Assembly (NCBI GenBank): GCA_050084985.1
Contig: JBITNC010000002.1
Span: 35,650,001-35,714,000, forward strand
DNA length: 64,000 nt
Reading direction: 5' to 3'
Source of the DNA: Nageia nagi
Lineage: Eukaryota; Pinophyta
Shown: piece after piece, positions 53,970 through 64,000 of the stretch
Numbering within the stretch: position 1 is the first letter of the stretch
How the letters are laid out: the number at the start of each line of letters is the position of its first letter
Notes under the pieces: generated by a model
Seen by the model: only the letters and a program-made list of their open reading frames with translations
Databases searched by the model: none
What the model was told of the DNA's origin: nothing
Translations under genes and position numbers: made by a program

Positions 53970-54490
53970 AGTGACATGTTTAGCTATTTTTGGGTCACCA
54001 ACAATGTCCAAATAGAGCAATTTATGAAGGACATGCTTAGTAGAATGAACACGATGAAAAAGAAAGTTGACACATTTACTAGTACATGCAGCTCATCAGT
54101 GGTGCCTGATCCTATCATAGCTGCACAACTTACCAATCTTGAGAATAGCAAGAGATCACAGCCAAATGAAGAAGACTATAATGGTGTATTCATATCATTC
54201 TTGTTTGAGGAAATCCATAATTTTTCCCTACCACCTGAGCATAAGGCCCCCAAGTTTGACATGTTTAGTTTGAAATTAAATATTATAGATAAAAAGGGAT
54301 TATTGTTGCCAATGGAAAAATCAGCCCAAGATGATAATGTTCCTATGGGAAAATTAGATGCTTATTGCATATTTCATTAAAGAAAGGGTCATGCTATGAA
54401 TTTTTGCAAGGTATTAAGGGCAATAATATTGGATCTTATTGCTCAAGGAAAGTATCAAATTGATCAAACAAATGCAAATCAAGGATATAA
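53970..54490 (+). pseudogene. Gypsy gag with capsid region deleted
   Basis: The open stretch 53,976-54,380 carries a coiled N-terminal part (FMKDMLSRMNTMKKKVDTF), then PPEHKAPKFDMFS, and jumps straight to KKGLLLP...KLDAYCIFH, the lead-in to the zinc knuckle. In Tat gags the capsid domain of >100 residues lies between these blocks. After one stop the knuckle completes as RKGHAMNFCK, followed by LIAQGKYQID. Confidence 0.75.
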
Positions 54491-54599
54491 AATGAATAGA
54501 GTTTTAGTGGATAAAGAGGTGTGTGCAAGATTAAGAAGAGGGCATCCAAGGCATGCTCCTAATATGATCATTATAGAACAAGTAAGTATACCACTTGAT

Positions 54600-55090
54600 C
54601 CAAAGACATATAAAGTGATAGAGCAATTAAAAACTACTCTTGCAAGATTAGTTTGTATGATCTTATATCTACATCTGAAGCACATAGGGAGATCTTATAT
54701 AATTTGTTCAAAAAAGAGGTAGTCCCTACATATATGTTTGTTGCTATGTTCTCTAAAAAGCTTAGAGCTATTAAGGAATGTGATGCTATCTCTTTTTACA
54801 AATTTGAAAAGCTTAATAAAGAGTTGCTTGATGAAAGTTTATCTTTATATATTATACCTATGATTAATGGATGGAAAATCAAAAGAACCTTGGTAGATAA
54901 TGAATCAGATGTTAATATTTATTTTCATAAGTTTTTGATTCAACTCAAAGGAAAAGGTATAGAAGTCCCTCCATTAGAAGAAAACTAGTGGGGATATCCA
55001 TGATTATGGTAACTATAGGAGTAAGAAAAATTGTAGCTAAATTCCAGGTGGTTGATTCCAAATTATCATATAATTTGTTATTGGGAAGGA
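54600..55090 (+). pseudogene. Gypsy aspartic protease region, decayed
   Basis: The open stretch 54,653-54,988 ends with GWKIKRTLVDNESDVNIYF. In Tat elements this is the retropepsin core, normally VDNGSxxNI; the Gly is lost here. After frameshifts, VIGKDLDS and related strings follow near 55,080. Confidence 0.65.
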
Positions 55091-55487
55091 CTTGGATTCA
55101 TGATATGGATGCAATCCCATATACAATACATTATTGATTAAATTTTAAATTTCAGGGGGAGGTTCATACAGTGCTTGGTGATCCAAAACCATATGGTTTA
55201 TGTAATGTAAAACTTTTGTATAAATTACAACTTATCCTAGATATGAGATTGAGCCCTTAGAACACAATGCACTAGAGGCAAGTAGAGAAAAATAGACTCA
55301 AATTACAAAAACTAGGATGATTACTTATAGAATTGAGAACTTGGATTTATTTTCATTTGTGAAATATTTGGGATGACCCAAAATTCTATCTATGGAGGGA
55401 CATAAGTGGCATGCATTTCTGCTAGAGGGTCATTAGCGGTGTGAAAATAGTGGAGAGGAAAATGGATCTTTCTTCTTCACATCTATA

Positions 55488-55922
55488 TTGCCTAGTCTTG
55501 ACAAATCCACAATAGTTCAAATGACCAAAGAAATGGGTAAAATATTTCCATATCCTTTTATTCATAAGTATACGATCAAAAATTATAAGTATAAAGGGGA
55601 AGGATTAGGAAAGTGTGAACAAGGGATGCCTTCATTTCTTGATAATTCCAAAGCACAATTGACTAAGAATGGACTAGGAAGTGATGTCAATACTAAACAA
55701 GCCTTGGGACCTATTAAGTTTGTGAAGGAATATAATTTGATTAAATTATCTAATGATATTAATAGAGACTTGTGGGTTGATGATATTATTCCTTTAGAAT
55801 TTGATTATTTTAGTACTGATGATGATATTTTAGAATACTTGGGAGCACATTTAGAGTTGCTTAAGTCTAATGAAAAGAGGCAAGTGAGTTACGTTCTCAA
55901 TGAATATACTTATTTTTTTTAG
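55488..55922 (+). pseudogene. Gypsy polyprotein linker with G-patch-like stretch
   Basis: A 144-codon open stretch lies between protease and RT. It contains two Gly-centred segments (YKGEGLGKCEQG and LTKNGLGSDVNTKQALG) that resemble the G-patch-like spacer seen in Tat polyproteins. It ends in an acidic stretch before RT. Confidence 0.55.
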
Positions 55923-56358
55923 GAAGTGAATTTCAAGGAAGTGTTTTAGGTTCATCCAAAGCATAATGTTACATATGACATACAGGGATAGAGGAATTAT
56001 CTTTTCTATTGCAAAAGAAATATAAGCTTACCTTTCCAACAAAGGAATTGATGAATGTTAATATCGAAACTACTGATGAGAAAATATTGGTGCAAATTGG
56101 AGCAGCCCTCCCTACTTCACAACATGAAAGGTACAAAAAAAAATTCATTAAACATCATAAGAATTTCTCTTAGTATTACAATGATATGCCTAGTTTAGGT
56201 CCTTCATTTGTTATGCATAATTTACCATTTAAAAAGGGGCTAATCTAGTTAAACAAAAATCAAGAAAGATGCATCCTTCAAAAGCTTTGTTAATAAAGAA
56301 ATAAATAGAGAAATATTTAAATGCTAGTTTTATTAGGCCAATTGATTATTTTTAATGG

Positions 56359-57396
56359 ATGGCTAACATTGTTCCCATCACAAAGCCAACTAGGGAAATA
56401 AGGGTTTGCATTGATTTATGGGATATTATTAATGCATGTCCTAAAGATGATTTTCCATTGCCTAATATTGATATGATTATGGATAGCATAGCTGGTCATG
56501 ATACATTATCTTTCATGGATGGTTTTTCTAGTTATAATCAAATTTTAATCAATCTAACTGACCAACATAAGATTGCATTTACCACTCCATGGAGAAATTT
56601 TTGTTGGAAGGTTATGCCTTTTGGACTAAAAAATACAGGTGCTGCTTGTCAAAGGGCTATGGTTTCAATGTTTCATGAACACATTCATAAATCAATTGAG
56701 GTATATATTGATGACATCTTGGTAAAATCCAAACAAGACTAAGATCATATAGATATGCTTGAGGAAGTATTACAAATTTTGAAAAGGGAAAAACTTAGAC
56801 TTAAACCTCAAAAATATATTTTTGGTGTTACTTCTGGAAAGTTGCTAGGTTTCATAGTATCTAAAAGAGGAATTGAAGTAAATCTAAAGAAAGTGAAAGC
56901 TATCATTAGCATGCCTCCCCCAAATAATTTAAAATAATTAAGGAGTCTCCAAGGAAAGATCAATTTGGTAAGGAGGTTCATTTATCAACTTATAGATAAG
57001 TGCAGACCTTTCACACATTTACTTAAAAAAGATGTTAAATTTGTATGGGATGATAAATGTCAGCAAGAAATTGAGTATATTAAATAGTATTTGCTCAACC
57101 CCCTAATCTTAGTGCCTATGGACTTCTCAAACCCTACTTATATCTATATATCAGCTACTTTATATGCCTTGGGGGTAATGTTATGCCAAAAGGATGAGGA
57201 AAACAAACAAGGAGCTCTATATTACCTTAGAAAAACTCTCACTGATTATGAGGCTAGGTACAAACCAATGGTAAAATTCTATTATGGTATTGTATTTTCT
57301 ACTAAAAAATTGAGACATTATCTATTATATTGCACTACATTTGTTATTAGCCCTATAAACCCATTGAAATATCTTATGGCAAAGCAACATTTATGA
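56359..57396 (+). pseudogene. Gypsy reverse transcriptase and RNase H, decayed
   Basis: RT reads IRVCIDLWDIINACPKDDFP, GYSSYNQI-like FSSYNQILI, WKVMPFGLKNTGAACQRAM and VYIDDILVKS (catalytic YxDD intact). A stop follows at 56,742. The thumb and connection continue through KPQKYIFGVTSGKLLGFIVS and LQGKINLVRRFI. RNase H spans 57,091-57,396 with KTLTDYEARYKPMVKFYYGI and LRHYLLYCT. At least three stops break the frame. Confidence 0.92.
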
Positions 57397-57639
57397 GGCA
57401 AAGTTGCAAAATGGCTAATGTTACAAGAATTTGATATCAATGTGGTAAAATAAAAGTTAGTAAAGGGGTAGATAATTACATATTTGATAGCTTAATTCCC
57501 TTAGAATGATGAAGCAATGATCCACAAAGAATTTCTAGATGAGTATCAAGATGATCCACACCATCAGTGACATCTAGACCTATCATAAGGTTGCCAGTGG
57601 CATGGTTTGATGAGATAATGATCCCTAATGAATATGTAT

Positions 57640-58186
57640 ACCTCACAAAAGATGAACCCATTGTTTGGACATTATACATTGATGGATCTAAATGTTCATA
57701 TGAGCAAGGGTTGGCATTTTTTGGGTCTCTCCTACAAATGAGGTAATCTCCATGTCTTATAAACTTGGTTTTGAATGTAAAAATAATATGGTAGAGTATG
57801 AAGCACTAATATTGGGTCTAAAAGAAGCTATTACATTGAGAATTAAAGATTTAGATATTTATGGTGACTCACAACTTATCATTAACCAAGTACAAGATAT
57901 TTTTGATATAAAGTATGAGAAGTTAAGGCCTTATAAAGTAGTGGTTAATGATTTACTAGATCAGTTTGATAAATATACCATTCAAAATATCCCAAGTACT
58001 AATAACATGTATGCATATGCCATGGCAAGTGTAGCTTCTCTTCCACCAAATGAAATTGAGAATGAAGAGGCTAGCTTGAAAATTTATAAGCTTAGTACTC
58101 CCTCTAACATTGAAGATATGCATGAAATTCTTATTTTTTTGATTGCTAAGGAAAATGATTTTCAAAATTGGCAATTTGAAATTTAA
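57640..58186 (+). pseudogene. Archaeal-type RNase H (aRNH) of the Gypsy element
   Basis: It reads WTLYIDGSKCSYEQGLAFFG, a frameshift, then the open stretch 57,752-58,186: FECKNNMVEYEALILGLKEA, LDIYGDSQLIINQVQ and YAYAMASVASL. The catalytic acids (D in YIDGS, E in VEYEAL, D in GDSQL) are kept; the last Asp of ADALA appears changed (AYAMA). A second RNase H before integrase marks the Tat lineage. Confidence 0.88.
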
Positions 58187-58285
58187 AATTACTTAAATAA
58201 ACAAATAATTCCTAATGATTATGATAGAAATGAAATGGTTAGATTAAAAAGGAATACCATTAAGTAGGTGATTATTGGTGAGGTG

Positions 58286-58807
58286 TTATATAGAAGGTTT
58301 GTTAGGATCTACAACCTGCTTCACTAGATGTGGAATCTCAGAAGCCACATCATTGGTATGGATAAAAGGTGGAAGAAGGGCCTCATACTCCTCAATGGGG
58401 TCCACTAGCTCCACATCATCTATACTGAGATAAGTGAGAGGAATTTCCTCACATTCTATAATAGGGTCCATTAGCACCACATCATCCATATTGATATAAG
58501 TGAAAGGAAGGTCCTCACACTCTGCAATAGGGTCCATTAGATCCACATGGATGTTTTCATGAATCATAATAGGCTATGGATATGCAAGTATAGCCTCTGC
58601 TAACTTGTCCAGTGGATATGCATCTGTTAGAGTTGGTGGATTAAACATTACTACATTCTTTTTGACTTCTACCCTTTAGCCTTAAGTGAATAAATAAAGG
58701 GCTAATTTTTCATCCATCACATAGTAATCACAAAAATCCTCAAAATAATCAATATAATGATGCATATAATCAATATGAAATGGTAGAGCAATAGTATCCA
58801 TCATCAT
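58286..58807 (-). pseudogene. Unknown ORF with three 24-residue repeats in the small element
   Basis: A minus-strand reading from ATGs at about 58,807 runs MMDTIALPFHIDYMHHYIDY, acidic and Tyr-rich. It is interrupted by a stop, continues as KKNVVMFNPPTLTDAYPLDK, and after another stop enters the open stretch 58,286-58,567. There a 24-residue unit of the form VDLMDPIAECEDLPFTYI repeats three times (VLMDPIIECEEIPLTYL, VELVDPIEEYEALLPPFI), matching a 72-bp DNA tandem repeat. I recognise no domain; the product would be acidic. It may be a gag-like or captured protein. Confidence 0.5.
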
Positions 58808-60000
58808 TTTATTTTTCATCTTCTCTACATTTAAGCTATTTTTAATATAAAATGGTCAATATAGATTCAAAAATTTTGAAATATTTTTCTAATTACTCTT
58901 GATACAAATATCTAAAAACCCTTTCAATATTTTGAGCTAACTCACTAAGATGAAAAATATATGACTATTTACTTTTTCCTTTTTTTCACAATTCTAAGGG
59001 TTTTAGTAATTTCCACACAAATTGATCAATAATAATCAAAATGATCTAAATATTTTATTATATTATTCTTATATTCATATAAAGCTTCCCTCAAAAAATT
59101 AGAATCCAATTCCATTTATTTCATCCTAAAATATAAATTTAGTGAAAATCCTAAAATGCCAATAACTCCCAAAATATACTCCAACAAACTTGAAATTTTT
59201 ATTACATGAGTATGATGATATTTTCAAAAAATCCACCAAAGGGTTTTGAATAATTCATCCATATGCATAAATGGTGAGCATTTTTATTTTGTAACTCTTC
59301 AAATTCTTCAAAAACCCTTCAATTTCTCCATCCATAGGCACCCCTGCAAAATAGATCTAATTGCCTTGCCACTTGCTTCATGGGATTTGACTCTAAATAC
59401 CTTTGCATAGCTTTGAATCCTCTCAATATATATTTTTCCAATGAAATTAGTACACATACATTCCTTGCTTGTATTTGCTTTCACTCATAGGCTTCTACTT
59501 TGGATCTCCCATAAATATACCAAAAAGATGAAATGGGCCTGCACTGTATAAATTTTCCCATGCAACCAAAACCACTCAAAACTCTAAAACCATCCAAAAC
59601 CATTCAACATACAAAACCACTCATAGATAATAAAAACCACTCACACTAACAACAAAACTACCCATAAGAGACAAAATTGAAGCTCTGGTACTAGATGTTA
59701 AGATCAGATTATGGCTTAATCCTACAAAAATACACTAATTCTACACTAATGAATCACCTGCACCACTTCAAGGGGTCATCTGCTTGAGAATTACTTCTCA
59801 TACAGAACTCAAATCATTCTTCTTTTTTTTAATAATAGGGAAATCCCCTATAAATAGCTTTTACAACATAAGTAACCCAATGCATGGTGCATATGGGACT
59901 AAACACAAGTACTATTCCTAATACATGTTATGGGGTCATAAACAAGTTCTTTTATGGTGCTTTACTAATATGTTTAACATAACATGAGATAACTACAACA
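58300..60000 (-). mobile_element. Small non-autonomous LTR element inserted in Gypsy pol
   Basis: It interrupts the Gypsy between aRNH/linker (GEVLYRR) and the integrase zinc finger. Minus-strand features: a 305-bp LTR at 59,696-60,000 (TGTTGTAG to GATCTTAACA), a PBS-like TAGTACCAGAGCTTC at 59,680-59,694, and a ~1.3 kb interior. At 58,300 the plus strand reads TGTTAGGATC joined to TACAAC, as if the other LTR had lost its middle ~275 bp. Flanking 5-mers do not match clearly. Confidence 0.6.
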
Positions 60001-60003
60001 TTA

Positions 60004-61068
60004 GAATAGACTCATGATGGTTTATGTGTAGCTCATTTTCATTCAAAGGCATTGTACACTAAACTTTTGCACATTGCTTATTATTGGTCCATAATGGAAA
60101 ATGATTGTAAAGCTCATGTGAAGACTTATTTGCAATGTCAAAAGCATGCTAATGTAGAAAAATAGCCTACACAAGAATTAAATTCCATTATGTCACCATG
60201 GCCATTTTCTACTTTGGGTATAGATTTGATTGGGCTTATTAATCCACACTCAAGGTAAGGTCACAAGTTTGTCATTATAGCCATAAAATTTACTACAAAA
60301 TGAGTTGAAGCTATTCCTATGAAATCAGTCACTCAAGATAAAATTATAGTATTTTTAGTGGAAAACATCATTACAAGGTTTGGTATGTCACAACGATTGA
60401 TTATGGATAATGGGCATAATTTAAAAGATAAATATATGAAGGCATTCTATAAAAGTCTACAAATGTTTTCTTTAGTTTGTTATCATCAAGGTAATGGTCA
60501 AGCTAAAGCTTCTAACAAGACCATTAAAAGCATTTTCTCAAAAAATTGGGACATATATAAGATAGATTGGCATGAGTAGTTTCCATATGCATTATGGGCA
60601 TATAGGAAAAGTATTAGAACAACCATCGGGGAAACACCATTCTCATTGGTGTATGGAGATGAAGCTGTGGTACCATTGGAGTTAGAACTCCCCTCCTTAA
60701 GAATTTCATTGCAAGGTGATATATCAAATGAAGATGCAAGATAAGCTAGGTTGTAGCAATTAGAGTCATTGGATGAGAAGAGACTAAGAGCAATTGAAAA
60801 TCAGAAGGTGTACCATGAAAATATGAAAAGAGCATTTGGAAAGAAAATCAAGGCAAAATAATTCAAAGTAGTGGAGCTAGGATTGAAGGATAATATCAAT
60901 AAGACAAGTGCAAATGATGAAGTTAAAGAAAAATTTGAGCCAAATTGGCTAAGTCCATTTGTTGTAGTGGAAGTAATAGGATTAAGAGCCTATAAAATCT
61001 CCTACATGGATGGAAAAGAAGAACCAAAAACCTTTAATGCAACCCATATCATATGCTTCTTTCCATAA
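60004..61068 (+). pseudogene. Gypsy integrase, decayed, catalytic Glu replaced
   Basis: HHCC region: HDGLCVAHFHSKALYT...YYWSIMENDCKAH...LQCQKHAN, with one of the two terminal Cys replaced by Tyr. Core: STLGIDLIGLINP (first Asp), LIMDNGHNLKD (second Asp), HQGNGQAKASNKTIKSI, where the family has Glu but AAA encodes Lys at 60,504-60,506. The C-terminal part reads WLSPFVVVEVIGLRAYKISY up to a stop at 61,068. Stops occur near 60,165, 60,257, 60,300, 60,579 and 60,860. Confidence 0.9.
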
Positions 61069-61249
61069 TGATAGTGGCTTTGTACCTTGCAAAACATTCA
61101 AGATCTTGCATAAGGTACTTGTATCATAGTATTTTATTTTTAATTTTTCATTGTCTTGTATTGTTTCCACATAGCTAACAACATGTATTACTATCTATGC
61201 ACTACTAATGGTATGGAATTTGGAAAAAAATAAAAAAAATTGATGATAG

Positions 61250-61620
61250 TATAATGTCTATAGACCATGGACTTAAAATGCAAGGTTGTTAATGGCCACC
61301 AAAATGGCTAGTGAGAGTTCACTCACTTAAAAGACAAACCGATGATGCAACCATAAATAAGATGTTAACATTAGCTCATCCCCAATGGATGATGTAACTT
61401 TTTATGTATCCACATGGTTTTTTCTTTGAACCATACAAAGCATAATATCTTTGAGTCATAGATATAAAACATATGACCGCTAATGGCCAATGATATGGCT
61501 AGTGAGAGTTCACTTACTCAAAAAGATAAACTAGAGATGCAACCATAAGTATCTTGCTAACATTGTCTCATCCCCAATGGATGCTGCAAATCACTACGTA
61601 TTCAAATTATTTTTATGCAA
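61250..61620. repeat. ~189-bp tandem duplication 3' of Gypsy pol
   Basis: Two copies with ATGGCTAGTGAGAGTTCACT (at ~61,303 and ~61,492) and TCATCCCCAATGGATG (at ~61,378 and ~61,568). They show moderate divergence and lie in the spacer between integrase and 3' LTR. Confidence 0.85.
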
Positions 61621-61792
61621 GGTATAGCTAACACCTTTTTATAGGTACCTACAAAATAAAATTGCAAAAAAATCACATCATCAATGGTGTGCTCATTATT
61701 CCTTGCTATCAACAACATGCTCACTATTCCTACACTACCAATGGTGTACACATTTATGGAGAATTATTATAAATAAAGAAACCTTTTTTGTT

Positions 61793-62234
61793 TCAAGGCA
61801 TGGGCATGAGTGCATCAATTTCTTGAGTACTAGACATAATGAAATGGCTAGATCCATGGTTGCATAGTGCAAGGGGAAAAATAACACACTTCATTTTAGA
61901 TATTGGACATGGAACCATAAGACTACTTGCTAGTAGAGTTCCTTCCAGAGTAGATACACCAAAATGATTAGAGAGATACAATTCTTCATATTTTGCCTTG
62001 GTTGCACCACTCAAGGACCTTTTTTAGGGAATCCAAGCCAAAAGGGGGCAATAGGAGACCCTCATCATCAACATATTCATCAAAAGGATAATGTAGTAAA
62101 GAATTCAAAGTTCTCAAAAAAATTTCTTTTGTATTTCTTCTTTGGACATGTAATTTCATTGCTTCAATTACACCTTCAAAGAGGGGCAAAATGTAGACAC
62201 TTAAAAATGAGTTATTATTTATTAAATAATTCAT
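61793..62234 (-). pseudogene. Antisense additional ORF of the Gypsy element
   Basis: Two overlapping minus-strand open stretches (61,986-62,234 and 61,793-62,014) join across one frameshift near 62,000 (LEWCNQGKI to AKYEELYLSN) into about 145 codons. They end close to the PPT. Tat-lineage elements are known to carry additional ORFs, some antisense, between pol and the 3' LTR, and the location fits. I cannot assign a domain. Confidence 0.45.
62178..62191 (+). other. Polypurine tract of the Gypsy element
   Basis: AAAGAGGGGCAAAA immediately precedes TGTAGACAC at 62,192. Confidence 0.85.
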
Positions 62235-62829
62235 TTTAGAGCTTCAATGATATTTTTTGTAAAAAGAGATCAAAATATGCCCTATGTAATGTAATCAATG
62301 TAATGGACTATTATATAATGTAAAGGGTATCAAATATCAATAAAGACACCACAAACAATGTAAGGTGCAATGATCTCAAGAATCAAAGAAGACAAGGATG
62401 TTGCTATAAATACACATCAAAGAGAAACACAATAGGATTAGGGAAAGGGAATAAAAAATAAGAAGAGAGACTTCAACACATGAAATATCACTCTATCCTA
62501 CCAAAAATGGTATTTTATAACACCACCTCTACATAGATCTGTTAAACTCTTCTGCTTGCTCTTGCATATCTTTTATTCCTTTTGTCTATCCATTTATTCT
62601 TCACAGCTAGTAGTGTGGCACATTTATGCTATTGGTGGCATGCATCTATGTGAATGCATATTAGTGATTGATGAATATTTTTTTATTATTCCATGTTTAT
62701 GCAATTGCAATGAAGGTAAATTATTTATTATTATTCATTTGATGCCATATTTCTAATATATGCTTCAATTAATTATTGTAGATAAATAGTGCTTCAATTT
62801 ATCAAATTATGCATTATTTTGAATCTACA
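62192..62829 (+). repeat. 3' LTR of the Gypsy element
   Basis: 638 bp, TGTAGACAC...GAATCTACA, followed by target duplication CTTAG. Confidence 0.93.
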
Positions 62830-62834
62830 CTTAG

Positions 62835-63478
62835 GATTGACTCTAGCAAATATATCTTAGGTCAAAGTTTTCAAGAAGGTTCACCATCCTACAATAACTT
62901 CTACAGACTCATCAAGAGGAGGATGAAAGTGTTGTAATATTCTTAAAAAAGATCATTGATCTTGGGACCCAACTTGTGGGTTGCGGTTGTAATTGGATCA
63001 ATGATGAATTTATGGTTTTCATCATCCTTCAAGGCTTCTCATTCAAATTCAATCACTTTGTGACTTTTATTGAGACTAGGCTAGATGATGAGAAGGAGTC
63101 ATGCTCTTTGGAGAATCTCTCTAGGCTCCTTATAAAGCATGAAGAGACCATCAATAAGAAAGCCTTAGGATCTACTCCAAAGGATCACAACATTGCTTTA
63201 GGAGCAACTAAGCCTCACTTCAAGAAGAAGCATCATAACAGGTATTCTCATGCTCATAAGAATGGATAGGAAATATGTCAAAAAACATTATGAGGGTAAT
63301 GGAAAATAAAATAATTCCAATGGCAAGGTCAAGTTTGATGGTAATTGTAACTTTTGTGGTATTTATGGCCACAAAGAGTCTCATTTCTTCAAGAATAAGG
63401 AAGGAAAATAGAAAAGGGAAAGTGAAATCAAACAAAGTAAAGAAGAAATATAAAAATTCTTATGTTTGTGGCCTTTAA
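62835..63478 (+). pseudogene. Copia A gag, 3' part with zinc knuckle
   Basis: After the Gypsy, gag resumes (SFQEGSPSYNNFY...). The open stretch 62,976-63,269 contains ETRLDDEKESCSLENLSRLL and KHEETINKKALGSTPKD, matching the Copia 2 gag. A knuckle CNFCGIYGHKESHFF at ~63,345-63,390 has the first three ligands of C-x2-C-x4-H-x4-C; the last Cys is Phe. Confidence 0.87.
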
Positions 63479-63499
63479 TCCATGTCACACTCTTTCACA

Positions 63500-64000
63500 A
63501 ATGATTGGATAGTAGATACAAGGTGCAATAACCATATGAGTTTTGAAAAATATATTTCAAAATTTTCATAAACACAAGAAGGATGGGGTTGTAATTGATG
63601 ACAACTATGTGCTTGAAGTGCATGGAATTTGGAGCACTTTGATACATAGTGATTGAGAATATGATTTATGTACCTCAATTAAGAATGAATATACTATCAA
63701 TCATTCAAGTGGAAAGAAAATGATACTCCTTTGAGTTTACCTCTAACTCTTGGAGTATAAAGAAGGGTTTACCCACTTTGGTAAAAGGTTCTCTAAAAAA
63801 TAATCTCTACATAGTTGACCAAGAGACTATAAAAATATGCCTAACTGCAAAGGTTTCTCTAAGGAAAATATTTGGCATTAAAGGTTAGGCCATATCAATA
63901 ATAAAAGCATTCAACTCATGAAAAGTTGAAATATTATGGAGGGATTTCCTTAAATATCACCTACCATTAGCCTTTGTGAGAGTTGCATCTTTGAGAAGAT
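63500..64000 (+). pseudogene. Copia A protease and pre-integrase region, cut by the window end
   Basis: DWIVDTRCNNHMSFEKY (63,503-63,553) is the retropepsin core, normally WIVDSGC or WIVDTGC; Gly is Arg here. Later strings NLYIVDQETIKICLTAK, RLGHINNKSIQLMK and SLCESCIFEKM mark the GAG-pre-integrase domain with its CxxC. Several frameshifts and stops. The integrase would start beyond the window. Confidence 0.85.

Larger units (their letters stand above)
53258..62829 (+). mobile_element. Ty3/Gypsy Tat-lineage LTR retrotransposon, decayed
   Basis: LTRs at 53,258-53,889 and 62,192-62,829 end in TGTAGA/TCTACA-type inverted termini (left start mutated). Target duplication: CTTGG (53,253-53,257) and CTTAG (62,830-62,834), one mismatch. 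The PPT AAAGAGGGGCAAAA adjoins the right LTR. Domain order gag, protease, RT, RNase H, archaeal-type RNase H, integrase; the second RNase H is diagnostic of the Tat lineage. The capsid part of gag is missing, the frame is broken repeatedly, and a 1.7 kb element interrupts pol at 58,300-60,000. The PBS is not recognisable. Confidence 0.92.
41388..64000 (+). mobile_element. Copia-type retrotransposon A, split by two insertions, runs off the window
   Basis: The element starts with a 5' LTR (41,388 to ~41,904) and a PBS at 41,907. A long AT-rich leader follows (41,920-42,204 and 50,731-53,002), then gag (53,003-53,257 and 62,835-63,478), then the protease and pre-integrase region (63,500-64,000). 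Nested inside are a minus Copia (42,205-50,730) and a Gypsy (53,258-62,829). The gag split is certain: the 5' half ends in LAKESW at the CTTGG/CTTAG target duplication of the Gypsy, and the gag reading resumes past its far LTR. Joining the 5' LTR to this gag rests on orientation, PBS position and leader similarity to the other Copia elements. The 3' LTR is outside the window. Confidence 0.6.

Overview
This 64 kb window is plant nuclear DNA. It is AT-rich, has one spliced host gene with GT-AG introns, and is otherwise mostly nested, decayed LTR retrotransposons with 5-bp target-site duplications and initiator-Met-tRNA-like primer-binding sites. The repeat load, element sizes and a 3 kb intron suit a large-genome seed plant. 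A conifer or other gymnosperm is plausible, but the sequence alone does not prove it.

Left part (1-14,337). An older LTR retrotransposon (834-14,332; TSD AGACC) has ~1 kb LTRs, a PBS and a PPT but no recognisable gag or pol. Just after its PBS lies an intronless, decayed fragment of a cohesin-associated PDS5-like gene, apparently captured by the element. A younger element (4,136-12,535; TSD ATAAT) has inserted inside it. That element also lacks recognisable pol and is full of short hairpin-forming repeats and a GC-rich palindromic array.

Host gene (16,111-21,115, minus). This is a four-exon FGGY-family glycerol kinase (NHO1/GLI1-like) of 530 codons. Splice sites and catalytic motifs look intact, but one missing base in exon 3 breaks the frame after residue 337. 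The locus is either a recent null allele or pseudogene, or the base is an assembly error. Intron 2 holds about four degenerate copies of a 250-500 bp repeat. A TATA box and a W-box-like site lie upstream.

Upstream of the kinase (21.5-34.8 kb). A segmentally duplicated non-coding block has order A1-B1-A2-B2-B3. Copy B2 is split by a minus-strand Copia element (25,267-33,642; TSD ATTAC), which itself contains a plus-strand solo LTR of the same family.

Right part (34.9-64 kb). A solo LTR (34,976-35,782) is followed by a gag-only, Gypsy-like non-autonomous element with related LTRs (35,963-40,919). Next comes a plus-strand Copia element, from a 5' LTR at 41,388 to beyond the window end. It is interrupted twice: by a minus-strand Copia element (42,205-50,730, 5' LTR truncated) and by a Ty3/Gypsy Tat-lineage element (53,258-62,829). 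The Gypsy carries RT, RNase H, a second archaeal-type RNase H and integrase. Between its second RNase H and its integrase sits a 1.7 kb minus-strand non-autonomous element with an unknown, internally repeated ORF. The polyproteins carry many stops and frameshifts, and catalytic integrase acids are repeatedly replaced through G-to-A type changes, so no element in the window appears able to move by itself.
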